Shown: positions 9,721-18,576 of the stretch, piece by piece
How positions within the stretch are numbered: the stretch's first letter is position 1
Layout of the letters: the number at the start of each line of letters is the position of its first letter
Source of the DNA: Alteromonas sp. KUL42
Lineage (GTDB): Bacteria > Pseudomonadota > Gammaproteobacteria > Enterobacterales > Alteromonadaceae
Length of the DNA: 64,000 nt
Direction of reading: 5' to 3'
Assembly (NCBI RefSeq): GCF_006538325.1
Contig: NZ_BJKK01000003.1
Span: forward strand, 372,001-436,000
Notes under the pieces: model-generated
Told to the model about the DNA's origin: nothing
Seen by the model: only the letters and a program-made list of their open reading frames with translations
Database searches by the model: none
Position numbers and translations under genes: made by a program

Positions 9721-10896
9721 TTATACCAGTTCAACATTAAAGCCCAAACCACATAATGTTTGTTGAATTTTCTCACTGGTATTCGTTGGCAAATGTAACG
9801 TGTATGCTGAGCATTCACGTCGAATGCGATATTGCTTGCGCAAAGACGCAAAAATACTCGGTATCGTTTTCTGAATACTTGCCTCTTGTGCTCTCACAGC
9901 ATCGCGCATTGCCTTGTCGTCGACTTCCACGTCATAGACTTGATGAAATATCGTGATTAGATCACTGATTTCTAGATATTCTTGCTGCGGAAAAGCAAGA
10001 TTGACTGCTATTGGTGCTGTCGCATCAAGAAAATCACTTAGTCTTTTATTAGGTTTTGTGCCCACCACATCACAGATTTGCTCGTAAATCATTTGCGTGC
10101 CACGCACCTTGCCTTCAACAGAATGACCAGCAATATGCGGGGTTACAAACCATACATAGGAAAACAGTTCAGTGTTGATATTCGGTTCATTATCAAATAC
10201 ATCTAGCACTACCGTTGGTGCATTGTCTTGTTTAAGCCGGTTGAGAAGTGCACTCTCATCTATTACTTCGCCGCGACAAGCATTAATCAACAATTGCTTC
10301 TCGTTCATTCCATCCAAGAAAGCCTTATCAATTAATTTCTCTGTTGGAAATGCGCCGTCTACTACATATGGAACATGCAACGTAACTACATCACACTGTG
10401 CGATATCGTTAAGCGATACAAAGTCTCTACCGTCCCCACTTATTTCTAAAGGCGGGTCGCACAGTACATGTTTTACGTTCAGCGCAGTAAGAATGTTTGC
10501 AAGGGCGCTACCAACATTGCCCGCACCGACAATACCAACGGTTACATCATATAATGAGATTTTGTTTGCTCTATGGCTGTGCAATAAAACACTGAGCACG
10601 TATTCAGCAACGGCAACAGCGTTGCACCCCGCCGCCGAAGAATGTGCAATACCCGTATTATCTAAATATGTCTTATCTAAATGATTGGTGCCCGCCGTCG
10701 CGGTAGTAACAAACTTAAGAGCATCCGCTTGCTTTAGCAAACTAGGTGTTACTTTGGTGGTGGAACGCAATGCTAAAATGTCCACATTGGTTAGCATTTC
10801 AGGCTTTAGCGATTGCCATGCGTATAGCTCTACCTGACCAAGTTCATCAAGGTAGTCCGGACCAAAAGGAATAGTGTCTTCGAGGAGTATTTTCAT
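9721..10896 (-). CDS. pdxB: PdxB, erythronate-4-phosphate dehydrogenase
   Basis: Oxidises 4-phospho-D-erythronate in the DXP-dependent pyridoxal phosphate pathway. The 391-residue protein has the D-2-hydroxyacid dehydrogenase plan: N-terminal MKILLEDTIPFG, substrate-domain TTATAGTNHLD, NAD loop GIVGAGNVGSALA near residue 125, catalytic Arg in NACRGEVIDESALL, Glu in DNEPNIN, His in TPHIAGHSVEGK, and a C-terminal PdxB dimerisation domain. The start is fixed by similarity to E. coli PdxB. There is no normal Shine-Dalgarno site; instead a perfect 23-bp hairpin ends three bases before the ATG. Confidence 0.94.
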   Translation of the reverse strand: MKILLEDTIPFGPDYLDELGQVELYAWQSLKPEMLTNVDILALRSTTKVTPSLLKQADALKFVTTATAGTNHLDKTYLDNTGIAHSSAAGCNAVAVAEYVLSVLLHSHRANKISLYDVTVGIVGAGNVGSALANILTALNVKHVLCDPPLEISGDGRDFVSLNDIAQCDVVTLHVPYVVDGAFPTEKLIDKAFLDGMNEKQLLINACRGEVIDESALLNRLKQDNAPTVVLDVFDNEPNINTELFSYVWFVTPHIAGHSVEGKVRGTQMIYEQICDVVGTKPNKRLSDFLDATAPIAVNLAFPQQEYLEISDLITIFHQVYDVEVDDKAMRDAVRAQEASIQKTIPSIFASLRKQYRIRRECSAYTLHLPTNTSEKIQQTLCGLGFNVELV

Positions 10897-10899
10897 AAG

Positions 10900-10953
10900 G
10901 CCAAGTGTACCTTAAACAAGGTAAAGAGTAACCTTGTTTAAGGTACACTTGGC
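10900..10953 (-). promoter_or_regulatory. Perfect 23-bp inverted repeat in the pdxB leader
   Basis: Arms at 10900-10922 and 10931-10953 are exact reverse complements around an 8-base loop (aaagagta). On the minus strand the stem would end three bases before the pdxB ATG and hide the only AAGG-like ribosome-binding element inside it. There is no T-tract after the stem on either strand, so a simple intrinsic terminator for the upstream aldolase gene is not well supported. Two smaller inverted repeats (10962-10976 and 10978-10992) lie between it and the aldolase stop codon. A translational control hairpin or a repeated palindromic element are both possible. Confidence 0.75.
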
Positions 10954-11011
10954 ACCATTGAGATAATGAATTTATCTGCGTTAACTAAACGCTATGTTGT
11001 GGACTGTATGA

Positions 11012-11767
11012 CTATTGGTCGAAGCCTGGAAAACGTCGTTCTAATCTTCGTTTTATTCCAGGCCAAGCCAGCGCCCCCCCAGCCTGCTTAGTCACTTCAG
11101 ACGCTTGAGCGCGGATCCCTTGTAAAATTGCTGAGTGAATAGGAATTAATGGTTGCCCTGTAGCTTGTGCTTTTAGCTGAATTTCACACGCGCGCTGTAA
11201 AATAAACATAAACAAAAATGCATCAGCAATTGTCTCTGCACAAGTTAATAGCCCATGATTACGTAAAATCATGAACTGTGTATCGCCCAAGTCTCTAACT
11301 AACCTTGCCTTTTCATCAGGATTTAATGCTACACCTTCGTACGCATGGTAAGACAAAGAAGCCAAAGGAAATAGTGACTGCTGCGAATACGGTTGTAACC
11401 CTTCTTCTAAAACAGACAAAGCAACGCCTTCTGCAGTATGAAGGTGTAACACGCATTTTGCATCTTCACGTGCTTCGTGAACCGCGCTGTGAATAGTAAA
11501 TCCAGCAGGATTAATATCATAATCACTGTCCATTACTTTATTGCCCTGTAAGTCCACTTTCACCAAACTTGAAGCCGTGACTTCATCGAACATCATGCCA
11601 TAGGGATTTATTAAAAAGTGATGTTCTGGGCCAGGTACTCTCGCTGAAATATGCGTAAAGATAAGGTCGTCCCACCCATACATTGCAACGGCGCGATAAC
11701 ACGCTGCTAGGTCGACGCGCGTTTGCCACTCTTCTGCACTGACTTGTGATTTAACTGACTGTGTCAT
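11012..11767 (-). CDS. Class II aldolase/adducin family protein
   Basis: The 251-residue protein belongs to the zinc-dependent class II aldolase/adducin fold, which includes L-fuculose-phosphate and L-ribulose-phosphate enzymes. Visible features are a DLAACYRAVAMYGWDDLIFTH N-terminal segment, HFLINPYGMMFDE, the metal-binding HLHTAEGVAL, and a third metal ligand in LRNHGLL. The substrate cannot be read from sequence; many family members with this architecture are annotated only by fold. It is transcribed divergently from the Crp/Fnr-type regulator at 11896 with a shared 128-bp control region, so the regulator may control it. Confidence 0.85.
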   Translation of the reverse strand: MTQSVKSQVSAEEWQTRVDLAACYRAVAMYGWDDLIFTHISARVPGPEHHFLINPYGMMFDEVTASSLVKVDLQGNKVMDSDYDINPAGFTIHSAVHEAREDAKCVLHLHTAEGVALSVLEEGLQPYSQQSLFPLASLSYHAYEGVALNPDEKARLVRDLGDTQFMILRNHGLLTCAETIADAFLFMFILQRACEIQLKAQATGQPLIPIHSAILQGIRAQASEVTKQAGGALAWPGIKRRLERRFPGFDQ

Positions 11768-11862
11768 GACTTACTCCGAAAAACGCCCCTCATTTCTGTT
11801 GTGGGGCAAATAGTGAAAATCAACAATGTGCCAATACCTTAACGCCTTAATCTATTATAAAC

Positions 11863-11878
11863 TGTCGTAATACCGACA
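11863..11878. promoter_or_regulatory. Candidate Crp/Fnr-type operator
   Basis: An inverted repeat TGTCG-N6-CGACA has the 5-6-5 geometry typical of Crp/Fnr-family sites. It sits 17 bp before the regulator's ATG and directly downstream of a -10-like TATTATAA (about 11853-11860), a position that fits autorepression. It also lies in the shared region with the divergent aldolase gene. The arms differ from the Crp TGTGA/TCACA consensus. Confidence 0.45.
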
Positions 11879-11895
11879 TTGTAATAAGTTTGTAA

Positions 11896-12585
11896 ATGGA
11901 AAAATTCAAAAGCGTTTTAGCAAGTTCAACATGGTTTAGTGCACTGCCCGCCTACTTACAAGAAGCGCTTTTTGCTCAAGTTCGGCTAAAACAGCTAAAA
12001 GCGGGGCAGCAATTACACGCTAAAGGTGAAGAAGGTGTAGGTTTCTATGGAGTGTGTGAAGGCCGGCTACGGGTAGTTTCTGTGGGCGTTGACGGAAAAG
12101 AAATGCTATTTGCGTTGCTTGGGCCAGGTACCTGGTTTGGCGAGATATCCATGTTTGATGATTTACCTCGTACACACGATAACTTTTGTGAAACGCGCTG
12201 TACGATAGCCGTTATTCAAAAAAAGGCATTTAAAGCGCTATTGGCTACATACCCTGAACTTTACCCGCATTTTGCACGGCTTTTGTGTATAAGAGTAAGA
12301 AGTGCATTTCAATTTATTGATTCAAGTGCTGGGCTAAGCTTAAAACACCAATTGGTAAAACGCTTACTGATGCTTACGACCAGTTACGGGCAACATATGC
12401 CAAAGCACAGTGCAATTACACTAACACTATCTCAAGAGTCGCTTGCACAGATGATAAACAGCAGTCGTCAAACCGTGAACCAATTATTAGGAGAATTACA
12501 GGATGAAGGGTTGGTAAAGCGCCACTATGGTAAAATTACCGTTCCCCATCCAGATGAACTATTTAGTCGCTACCAGTTTATTTAA
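11896..12585 (+). CDS. Crp/Fnr family transcriptional regulator
   Basis: The 229-residue protein has an N-terminal cyclic-nucleotide-binding-like beta barrel (about 15-125, with LLGPGTWFGEISMFDD) and a C-terminal Crp-type winged helix (about 150-225, with LSQESLAQMINSSRQTVNQL as the recognition region). No cysteine cluster for an Fe-S sensor is obvious at the N-terminus, so it is not a classical Fnr. In the nucleotide pocket, GEISMF keeps the glutamate but the usual RSA-type arginine/serine pair is replaced by PRTH, so cAMP binding is uncertain. Divergent from the class II aldolase gene; a palindrome at 11863-11878 may be its own operator. A Shine-Dalgarno is not evident. Confidence 0.85.
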   Translation: MEKFKSVLASSTWFSALPAYLQEALFAQVRLKQLKAGQQLHAKGEEGVGFYGVCEGRLRVVSVGVDGKEMLFALLGPGTWFGEISMFDDLPRTHDNFCETRCTIAVIQKKAFKALLATYPELYPHFARLLCIRVRSAFQFIDSSAGLSLKHQLVKRLLMLTTSYGQHMPKHSAITLTLSQESLAQMINSSRQTVNQLLGELQDEGLVKRHYGKITVPHPDELFSRYQFI

Positions 12586-12678
12586 ATAATCAACAAAGAT
12601 AACAGCTGGGCGACCAAATTACTGGGGTTACAAGCTAATAGACAATACAACTGCTGCGAATTGAACTATGCGTTACGT

Positions 12679-12770
12679 TTCTACTTGTTAAGGTCAATAC
12701 ACCTTAACAAGTAGAATTTAAAGGGCAGAAATAAACAAGCTGCGAAGGAAAGTGAGCAATTTCACTTTCC
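12679..12770. terminator. Two inverted repeats between convergent crp-type gene and fabB
   Basis: First hairpin: arms 12679-12694 and 12701-12716 (16 bp, perfect, 6-base loop). Second: arms 12747-12755 and 12762-12770 (9 bp, loop gcaatt). They lie between the 3' ends of the regulator and fabB, where a bidirectional terminator is expected, but U-tracts are poor. The first hairpin shares the core CTTGTTAAGGT with the pdxB-leader palindrome, so it may instead be a member of a small repeated element. Confidence 0.5.
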
Positions 12771-12833
12771 TATCCTGGTGTCTAACCACCAACTTACACT
12801 GCAAGTATTTCTGATTTAATGGTAGCTACAGGC

Positions 12834-14048
12834 TTAGCCTTTGTAACGTTGCATCACTAAGGTAGCGTTGGTGCCACCAAAACCGAAGCTATTAGACATA
12901 ATGGTATTTAATTCAGCTTCTCTTGCTGAAGTTACAATGTCGAGGCCATGCGCTGCTTCATCAAGATTATCGATGTTGATAGAAGGCGCAATGAAGTTGT
13001 GCTCCATCATTAGCAAGCTGTATATCGCCTCGTTCACACCGGCCGCCCCTAGTGCATGGCCAGTCAACGATTTAGTCGCGCTAATAGGAACACCAGATTG
13101 ACCAAATACCGCTTGAATTGCAGCTAGCTCTTTTACATCACCAACAGGCGTTGATGTGCCATGTGTGTTTAGGTAGTCTATTGGACCTGAAACATTCTGC
13201 ATAGCCATTTGCATACAACGAATTGCACCTTCACCTGACGGTGCAACCATGTCGTAACCATCTGAGGTAGCGCCATAACCTACCACTTCACCGTAGATCT
13301 TGGCCCCGCGAGCTAGCGCATGTTCAAGTTCTTCAACAACGACCATGCCGCCACCGCCAGAACTGACGAAACCGTCTCGGGCTGCATCATATGTACGTGA
13401 AGCTACGGCTGGGTTGTCATTGTACTTTGAGCTAAGTGCGCCCATGGCATCAAACTGACTTGAAAGGGCCCAATGTAATTCTTCACCACCACCAGCGAAC
13501 ACAACATCTTGCTTGCCCAACTGGATAAGCTCTAGTGCGTTTCCAATACAGTGCGCACTGGTGGCACATGCAGAAGCAATAGAGTAATTAACGCCGCGAA
13601 TTTTAAATGGCGTTGCCAGACACGCTGACACGGTTGACGCCATGCAACGTGGCACCATGTAAGGCCCTACGCGCTTAACGCCTTTTTCACGAAGAATATC
13701 GGCAGATAAAACCTGATTTTCAGACGATGCTCCACCAGAGCCTGCAATAATACCGGTGCGCTCATTAGAAATATCATTTTCTTCTAAACCTGAATCTGCA
13801 ATAGCCTGCTGCATAGCAACATAAGCATAACCTGCTGCATCACCCATAAAACGCATTGCTTTGCGATCGATATGATCTTTCAAGTCAATATCAATATTAC
13901 CCCACACTTGGCTGCGTAGGCCCATTTCAGCGAACTGTTCTGAATAGGTAATGCCAGACTTACCCGCTTTCAATGAAGCCAGTACATCTTCTTTATTTAC
14001 GCCGATGCTCGATACAATACCAAGCCCGGTGATCACTGCTCTTTTCAT
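12834..14048 (-). CDS. fabB: FabB, beta-ketoacyl-ACP synthase I
   Basis: Condenses acyl-ACP with malonyl-ACP and is needed for unsaturated fatty acid elongation. The 404-residue thiolase-fold enzyme shows the nucleophile C161 in [12 protein letters not shown], catalytic His296 in [11 protein letters not shown], Lys326 in SATKSLTGH and His331. The absence of extra domains and the sequence [16 protein letters not shown] point to FabB rather than FabF. A good Shine-Dalgarno (AAGGG) lies seven bases before the ATG. In E. coli fabB lies beside mnmC; here an acyl-CoA ligase gene sits between them. Confidence 0.95.
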   Translation of the reverse strand: MKRAVITGLGIVSSIGVNKEDVLASLKAGKSGITYSEQFAEMGLRSQVWGNIDIDLKDHIDRKAMRFMGDAAGYAYVAMQQAIADSGLEENDISNERTGIIAGSGGASSENQVLSADILREKGVKRVGPYMVPRCMASTVSACLATPFKIRGVNYSIASACATSAHCIGNALELIQLGKQDVVFAGGGEELHWALSSQFDAMGALSSKYNDNPAVASRTYDAARDGFVSSGGGGMVVVEELEHALARGAKIYGEVVGYGATSDGYDMVAPSGEGAIRCMQMAMQNVSGPIDYLNTHGTSTPVGDVKELAAIQAVFGQSGVPISATKSLTGHALGAAGVNEAIYSLLMMEHNFIAPSINIDNLDEAAHGLDIVTSAREAELNTIMSNSFGFGGTNATLVMQRYKG

Positions 14049-14477
14049 AGTTTACCCTTTGCGTTGATGCGGCTTATGGTAACGATTTTGAATGATAAAG
14101 TGGTCTGCTTTGCCAAGCTGAAGAAAGTAATTTACGTCATTTTCATAGCTAGTATTTGCATTGAATGTTTATTCGACCGATTTACCGCTCAACGTTTTAT
14201 TTTGATTTTTAATGTTTTGATTCATGTCTCGCTACCAAAGGGCTGCCAATTCATCTTGGTAATCGACAATCCCAAAAGCCTGCTTATCTTTGCTCATAAA
14301 TGAGCATCCCCCTGTGCAGTTGGGGCCAAAAATAAATAAAGATATACAGGCTCAAGTATCTCAATGTAGCACGAGAGTAAAGGGGTAAGTCTAGTACTGT
14401 ATTTCAAGTTCACAAAAGCTTAATGCTACAACATAAGAAAACAGTTACCGTTTTAAGAAAGGATTGATTTATATATG
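14049..14477. other. Intergenic region upstream of fabB
   Basis: This 429-bp region should contain the fabB promoter. A 79-codon plus-strand frame (14064-14303) covers part of it but has no ribosome-binding site or recognisable similarity and is probably chance. A 7-bp inverted repeat, TGCTCAT-aa-ATGAGCA, lies at 14291-14306. A TGGTCTG word at about 14101 is too weak a match to call a FadR site. Confidence 0.4.
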
Positions 14478-16019
14478 TCAGTCAATAAATGCTTCGCGCA
14501 GTTTGTTTTTAAATATTTTTCCTGTGTCTTCTCGCGGTAATTCGGCGCAAAGTTGAATCGCTTTTGGCCATTTAAATTTAGCCAATTTTCCTTCGAGGTA
14601 CTGATGAATATCACTTAAACTTACCGTTTTCCCTTCCACACACTGCACAGCAGCAATGATTTTCTCACCGAATTCACTGTCAGGCGCCCCGAAAACGGCA
14701 CAATCAGCTACTTCAGGAAGGTGAATAATCACACTCTCTATTTCTACGGGAAACACATTGGCACCACCGGAAATAATCATGTCTTTCTTTCTATCACAAA
14801 TAAACAAATACCCATCGTCATCAAGGTAACCCATATCGCCTACTGTGGTGTATTCATTAACGTGCAAGTCACCTAAAGTGCCCGTTGTGTTGGTATATTT
14901 AAACGGCGCAAACATCGAAAGTTGCGCATAGATCACCCCAACTTCCCCTGTATCACACTCAGATTTATCTTCTCTCAGTATCATTAATTTTGCGCCAGCA
15001 ATGGGCTTGCCAACGGTGTTCGGTTTAGCAAGGGCTTCTTGTGATGACACGAGCGTCATAAAACCCAATTCACTGGCCCCGTACGATTCATAAAAGATGG
15101 GGCCAAACCAAGCAATCATGGCTTCTTTTACGTCACTTGGCAGTGCCGAGCCTGTTGAAAGAGAAAAGCGCAAGCTACTTACATCGTATTTATCTCGAAC
15201 CTCTTGTGGTAGTTTTAGCAGCCTTACCATCATGGTAGGAACAATATAAGCGTGAGTGATACGGTGCTTTTCTACATCACTAAGAAACCTTTCAGGCTCG
15301 AACTTAGCTTCGATATACACATCAACATTTCCCGCAGCTAAGCAACATAACGTAAGCGCATGGGGCGCGCTGTGATAAAGCGGTGCTGAAACGTAAAACC
15401 GGTCGCCTGCTTGCAGTTGCATTAACGCTTCTGACAACCCTTTATACGTTAAAAATGGATCGGGACGGGATAAGTCTTCATCACGCTTTATGCCTTTTGG
15501 TTTGCCCGTACTGCCAGAGGTATAAGGAAACATTCCTTTAAAGCGCAACGGGCTGCCTTCAATGGCGTGAACGTCTGATACTAATGAAGAGAGAGGCTCC
15601 ACACGAGTGTCACTGTTTTCAGTATTTTCGCTGCCGTCCTTGTGTAAACGCAATAACACCGATTGGGGCGCTTGCTCAGTGATAATGTGAATCTTGCTAT
15701 GGTTACATAATGTATCAACGTCATCACTGTTTAACAGCGCATCATGAGCAAGTAAAACCTTTGCGCCACTGTCGCTTAATATTGGAAGTAACTCGGCTAT
15801 GGGGCTATGCCAATTCAGCAGTACATATCTTGCGCCAACATACCGGCATGCTTCAACCACTTCAAAAACGCCAAAATGGTTAAACATCAATATTGCGATA
15901 ACGTCATGTTCTACCACCCCTTTGTCGCGAAGAACGCCCGCAATTTTGCGTGCCCGCAGGTCGAGTGCTTCTCGAGATATAGTGTCGACAGTACTACCAC
16001 ATTGATTGAAATTTCCCAC
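14478..16019 (-). CDS. AMP-binding acyl-CoA ligase (ANL superfamily)
   Basis: Adenylate-forming ligase of about 513 residues, likely to activate a carboxylic acid to its CoA thioester through an acyl-AMP. Motifs: the P-loop YTSGSTGKPKGIKRDED, SAPLYHSAPHA, YGASELG, the aspartate in GDMGYLDDDGYLFICDRKKD, and the C-terminal lysine in DTGKIFKNKLREA. I prefer the GTG at 16017-16019 because GAGGAG sits seven bases upstream; a GTG at 16034 would add five residues. The chain-length preference is not evident; the sequence SRPDPFLTYKG after the P-loop is unlike FadD. It stands alone between fabB and mnmC, so its pathway is unknown. Confidence 0.85.
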   Translation of the reverse strand: MGNFNQCGSTVDTISREALDLRARKIAGVLRDKGVVEHDVIAILMFNHFGVFEVVEACRYVGARYVLLNWHSPIAELLPILSDSGAKVLLAHDALLNSDDVDTLCNHSKIHIITEQAPQSVLLRLHKDGSENTENSDTRVEPLSSLVSDVHAIEGSPLRFKGMFPYTSGSTGKPKGIKRDEDLSRPDPFLTYKGLSEALMQLQAGDRFYVSAPLYHSAPHALTLCCLAAGNVDVYIEAKFEPERFLSDVEKHRITHAYIVPTMMVRLLKLPQEVRDKYDVSSLRFSLSTGSALPSDVKEAMIAWFGPIFYESYGASELGFMTLVSSQEALAKPNTVGKPIAGAKLMILREDKSECDTGEVGVIYAQLSMFAPFKYTNTTGTLGDLHVNEYTTVGDMGYLDDDGYLFICDRKKDMIISGGANVFPVEIESVIIHLPEVADCAVFGAPDSEFGEKIIAAVQCVEGKTVSLSDIHQYLEGKLAKFKWPKAIQLCAELPREDTGKIFKNKLREAFID

Positions 16020-16474
16020 TTCCACACTCCTCACCTAAGCGTTTTTGGTTAAGTATTAGGAATAGCTACCCGTTACCTGAAGCGGTAATATCACCTGACG
16101 CGGTACTAGCGGACTCTATCCCCTGTTTCTTATTTCCTTTCCAGTTCATTATTCAGGCACTTCTGACACTGTTGTGTAGATAACGGCATAATCATTATCA
16201 CAACAATTAACACCTAATTAACATTTAGAGTAAATCAGAACGCAATGAGAGGTTATTCAAAATATCAATATTGGTTCATACCTTTCGCCTATAAATTAAC
16301 GAGATTGAGTCTTCCTTTGCTCAAAAACATGCCTTTAACGGGTGTTGCGGACGTCAAAAAACCTGCAATTAATACAAAACGACCGTCTACGTGATGGGCA
16401 AAAGCCTATATGCTCTTGTACAATAAGGTATTGAAACCGACGCAAACGCAATAAAAGATGGAGCGCACTAAGTA
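16020..16474. other. Intergenic region between divergent acyl-CoA ligase and mnmC
   Basis: About 455 bp between divergent genes. The left part carries a short direct repeat (gaagcggtaatatcacctgacgcggta has two tgaagcggta/tgacgcggta words, about 16077-16105). I find no convincing small gene, RNA or operator. Confidence 0.35.
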
Positions 16475-18562
16475 GTGAAGTCAAAACTCGCACAGGTACA
16501 TTTTAACGACAAGGGTACACCTGTAGCCGACCATTTCGATGATGTGTATTTTTCGAACGACAGTGGTATCGATGAAACTCAACATGTTTTTATCGATGGC
16601 AATGATCTTAAAAGCCGCTGGGAAAATTGGCATCTCGCTACTTTTGTAATTGCAGAGACAGGGTTTGGTACAGGCCTTAATTTTTTGGTAGCAATGCGTG
16701 AATTCAATGCGTTTCGGCAAGCCAACCCTCAGCATGTTTTAACTCACTTGTACTTTGTTTCTACCGAGAAATTTCCTCTACCACAACAAGATTTAAAGCG
16801 TGCCTTAGCGGCGTTTCCCTCGTTACAAAACGAGGCCGATGCACTTGCAGCAAGATACCCCATAGGTCTTGAAGGCTGTCACAGAATTCAGTTCGACGCA
16901 TTTTCTTGCACATTAGATTTGTGGATTGGAGATGTTCATGAATTATTACCGCAGTGGCATACCCCTAAAGATGGGTTAATTGATGCGTGGTTTTTAGATG
17001 GTTTTGCCCCTAGCAAGAACCCTGACATGTGGACAGATGCCCTATTTAGTCAAATGGCAAGACTGTCAAAAACAGGCACCACATTTGGCACTTTCACTGC
17101 CGCAGGTATTGTAAAACGCGGGTTAGCCAGTGCCGGCTTTGTTATTAAAAAACGCAATGGTTTTGGCCGCAAACGCGACATGTTAACGGGTACGTTTGAC
17201 GTCAACACCTACCACGCGCAGGGGAATTCAACACCAACTATACCCGGCCCCTACTACCGCTATACATCAACGCCACTATGCTCAGGCAGCCGCGTCGTGG
17301 TTGTTGGCTCTGGTTTGGCCGCCGCTGCAACCTGCTATTCGTTAGTAAAACGTGGAATAAACACAACACTGTGCTACGACCAAGATACCCTTGCCACGGG
17401 CGCATCAGGAAACCCGCAAGGAGGGTTTTACCCTCAACTTCACAGCGAAGCCAGTAACCCAAGTCGAATTCAAGCACACAGCTTTCTGTACGCGGCGCAA
17501 TGCTACCGGGATTTAGTGCAAGAACACCCTGAATTAGCCCATGATTTTTGTGGCGTAATACAGCTTAGTTTTAATGAAAAAGTGGCTGCGCGTCAAAATA
17601 AACTGCATGTGCAAGATGAATGGCCTGAAGCACTTATTCACGCCATTGATAGTAAAACGGTAAGTGACATTGCCAACCTGCCACTACCCTACGAAGGGTT
17701 ATATATTCCTCTTGGTGGTTGGTTGTCACCGCCACAACTGGTTCAAGCTTTAATTGAAGAAGCGGCGAAAACAAACAAACTAACGCTCAAGCCGAATCAT
17801 AGGTATTTGAGGCACGACGGCCCTGATATACAAGGCGTCGAACAGGCTCGAGCTGTCTTTGAGAATAGAGTTCAAACCAGTGGAGTCCAAGATGATGAAA
17901 CACGAGAGAATGAAGCGCAAGAAATAACCATTGAGGCTGACCACATCATTCTTGCCATAGGTGCAGGTGCGGTGTACGCCGATACTATGAAAAGCCTGCC
18001 ACTTCGGCCCGTGCGAGGGCAAGTTGAGGCTATTCCCTCTAAGGTTCCAATTACACAACTTAAAACGGTGCTTTGCCACAAAGGTTACATGACACCCAGC
18101 ATGGCAGGACGCCATGCGCTAGGGTCAACTTATGTAAAAAATGATATGGCAACCGACGTTCGAAAAGAAGAGACCCACACTAATTTACAAACCCACGAGC
18201 AAGCACTGTCGAATACGCAGATAATCAGTGAATTAGAGCATGACGGACAAGCAAGAGCAGCAACGCGGTTAGGCTCGCCAGATCATCAACCTGTAGTGGG
18301 TGCATTGCATGATTTTGACGCGCAGAAAGAAAGCTATACCGACTTAGGACTTGGTAAACCTATAGAGCGGGTCGCCCCGCTTCCACAAAATGCAGTTTCG
18401 GTATTAACCTGTTTGGGTTCGAGAGGCCTAACCACAGCCCCTTTAATGGCAGAAGTATTAGTGAGTAGTTTGTGCCGTCAGCCTCTGCCACTAAACAATG
18501 ATTTGCTTAATGCCGTGAATAGCTGTCGCTTCATGGTGCGAGAAGCAATTCGTAAGCAGTAG
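16475..18562 (+). CDS. mnmC: MnmC, bifunctional tRNA U34 methyltransferase/FAD oxidoreductase
   Basis: Completes mnm5s2U34 in tRNA: the C-terminal FAD domain removes the carboxymethyl group and the N-terminal domain methylates with S-adenosylmethionine. The 695-residue protein has the SAM motif ETGFGTGLNFLVA near residue 65, the catalytic-aspartate segment WFLDGFAPSKNPDMWT near 178, the FAD Rossmann motif VVVVGSGLAAAATCYSL near 270, TGASGNPQGGFYP, and LGSRGLTTAPL at the C-terminus. It is slightly longer than E. coli MnmC because of polar insertions around 470 and 560. The start is GTG with GGAG eleven bases upstream. Confidence 0.95.
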   Translation: MKSKLAQVHFNDKGTPVADHFDDVYFSNDSGIDETQHVFIDGNDLKSRWENWHLATFVIAETGFGTGLNFLVAMREFNAFRQANPQHVLTHLYFVSTEKFPLPQQDLKRALAAFPSLQNEADALAARYPIGLEGCHRIQFDAFSCTLDLWIGDVHELLPQWHTPKDGLIDAWFLDGFAPSKNPDMWTDALFSQMARLSKTGTTFGTFTAAGIVKRGLASAGFVIKKRNGFGRKRDMLTGTFDVNTYHAQGNSTPTIPGPYYRYTSTPLCSGSRVVVVGSGLAAAATCYSLVKRGINTTLCYDQDTLATGASGNPQGGFYPQLHSEASNPSRIQAHSFLYAAQCYRDLVQEHPELAHDFCGVIQLSFNEKVAARQNKLHVQDEWPEALIHAIDSKTVSDIANLPLPYEGLYIPLGGWLSPPQLVQALIEEAAKTNKLTLKPNHRYLRHDGPDIQGVEQARAVFENRVQTSGVQDDETRENEAQEITIEADHIILAIGAGAVYADTMKSLPLRPVRGQVEAIPSKVPITQLKTVLCHKGYMTPSMAGRHALGSTYVKNDMATDVRKEETHTNLQTHEQALSNTQIISELEHDGQARAATRLGSPDHQPVVGALHDFDAQKESYTDLGLGKPIERVAPLPQNAVSVLTCLGSRGLTTAPLMAEVLVSSLCRQPLPLNNDLLNAVNSCRFMVREAIRKQ

Positions 18563-18576
18563 TAAGGAATAACCGT

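Noticed and set aside
14098-14115. FadR-like site before fabB
   Set aside because: Only the TGGTCTG word fits; about 8 of 17 positions match the operator, which is background level by eye.
14064-14303. 79-codon frame upstream of fabB
   Set aside because: No ribosome site, no recognisable domain, and it covers the expected promoter of fabB on the other strand.
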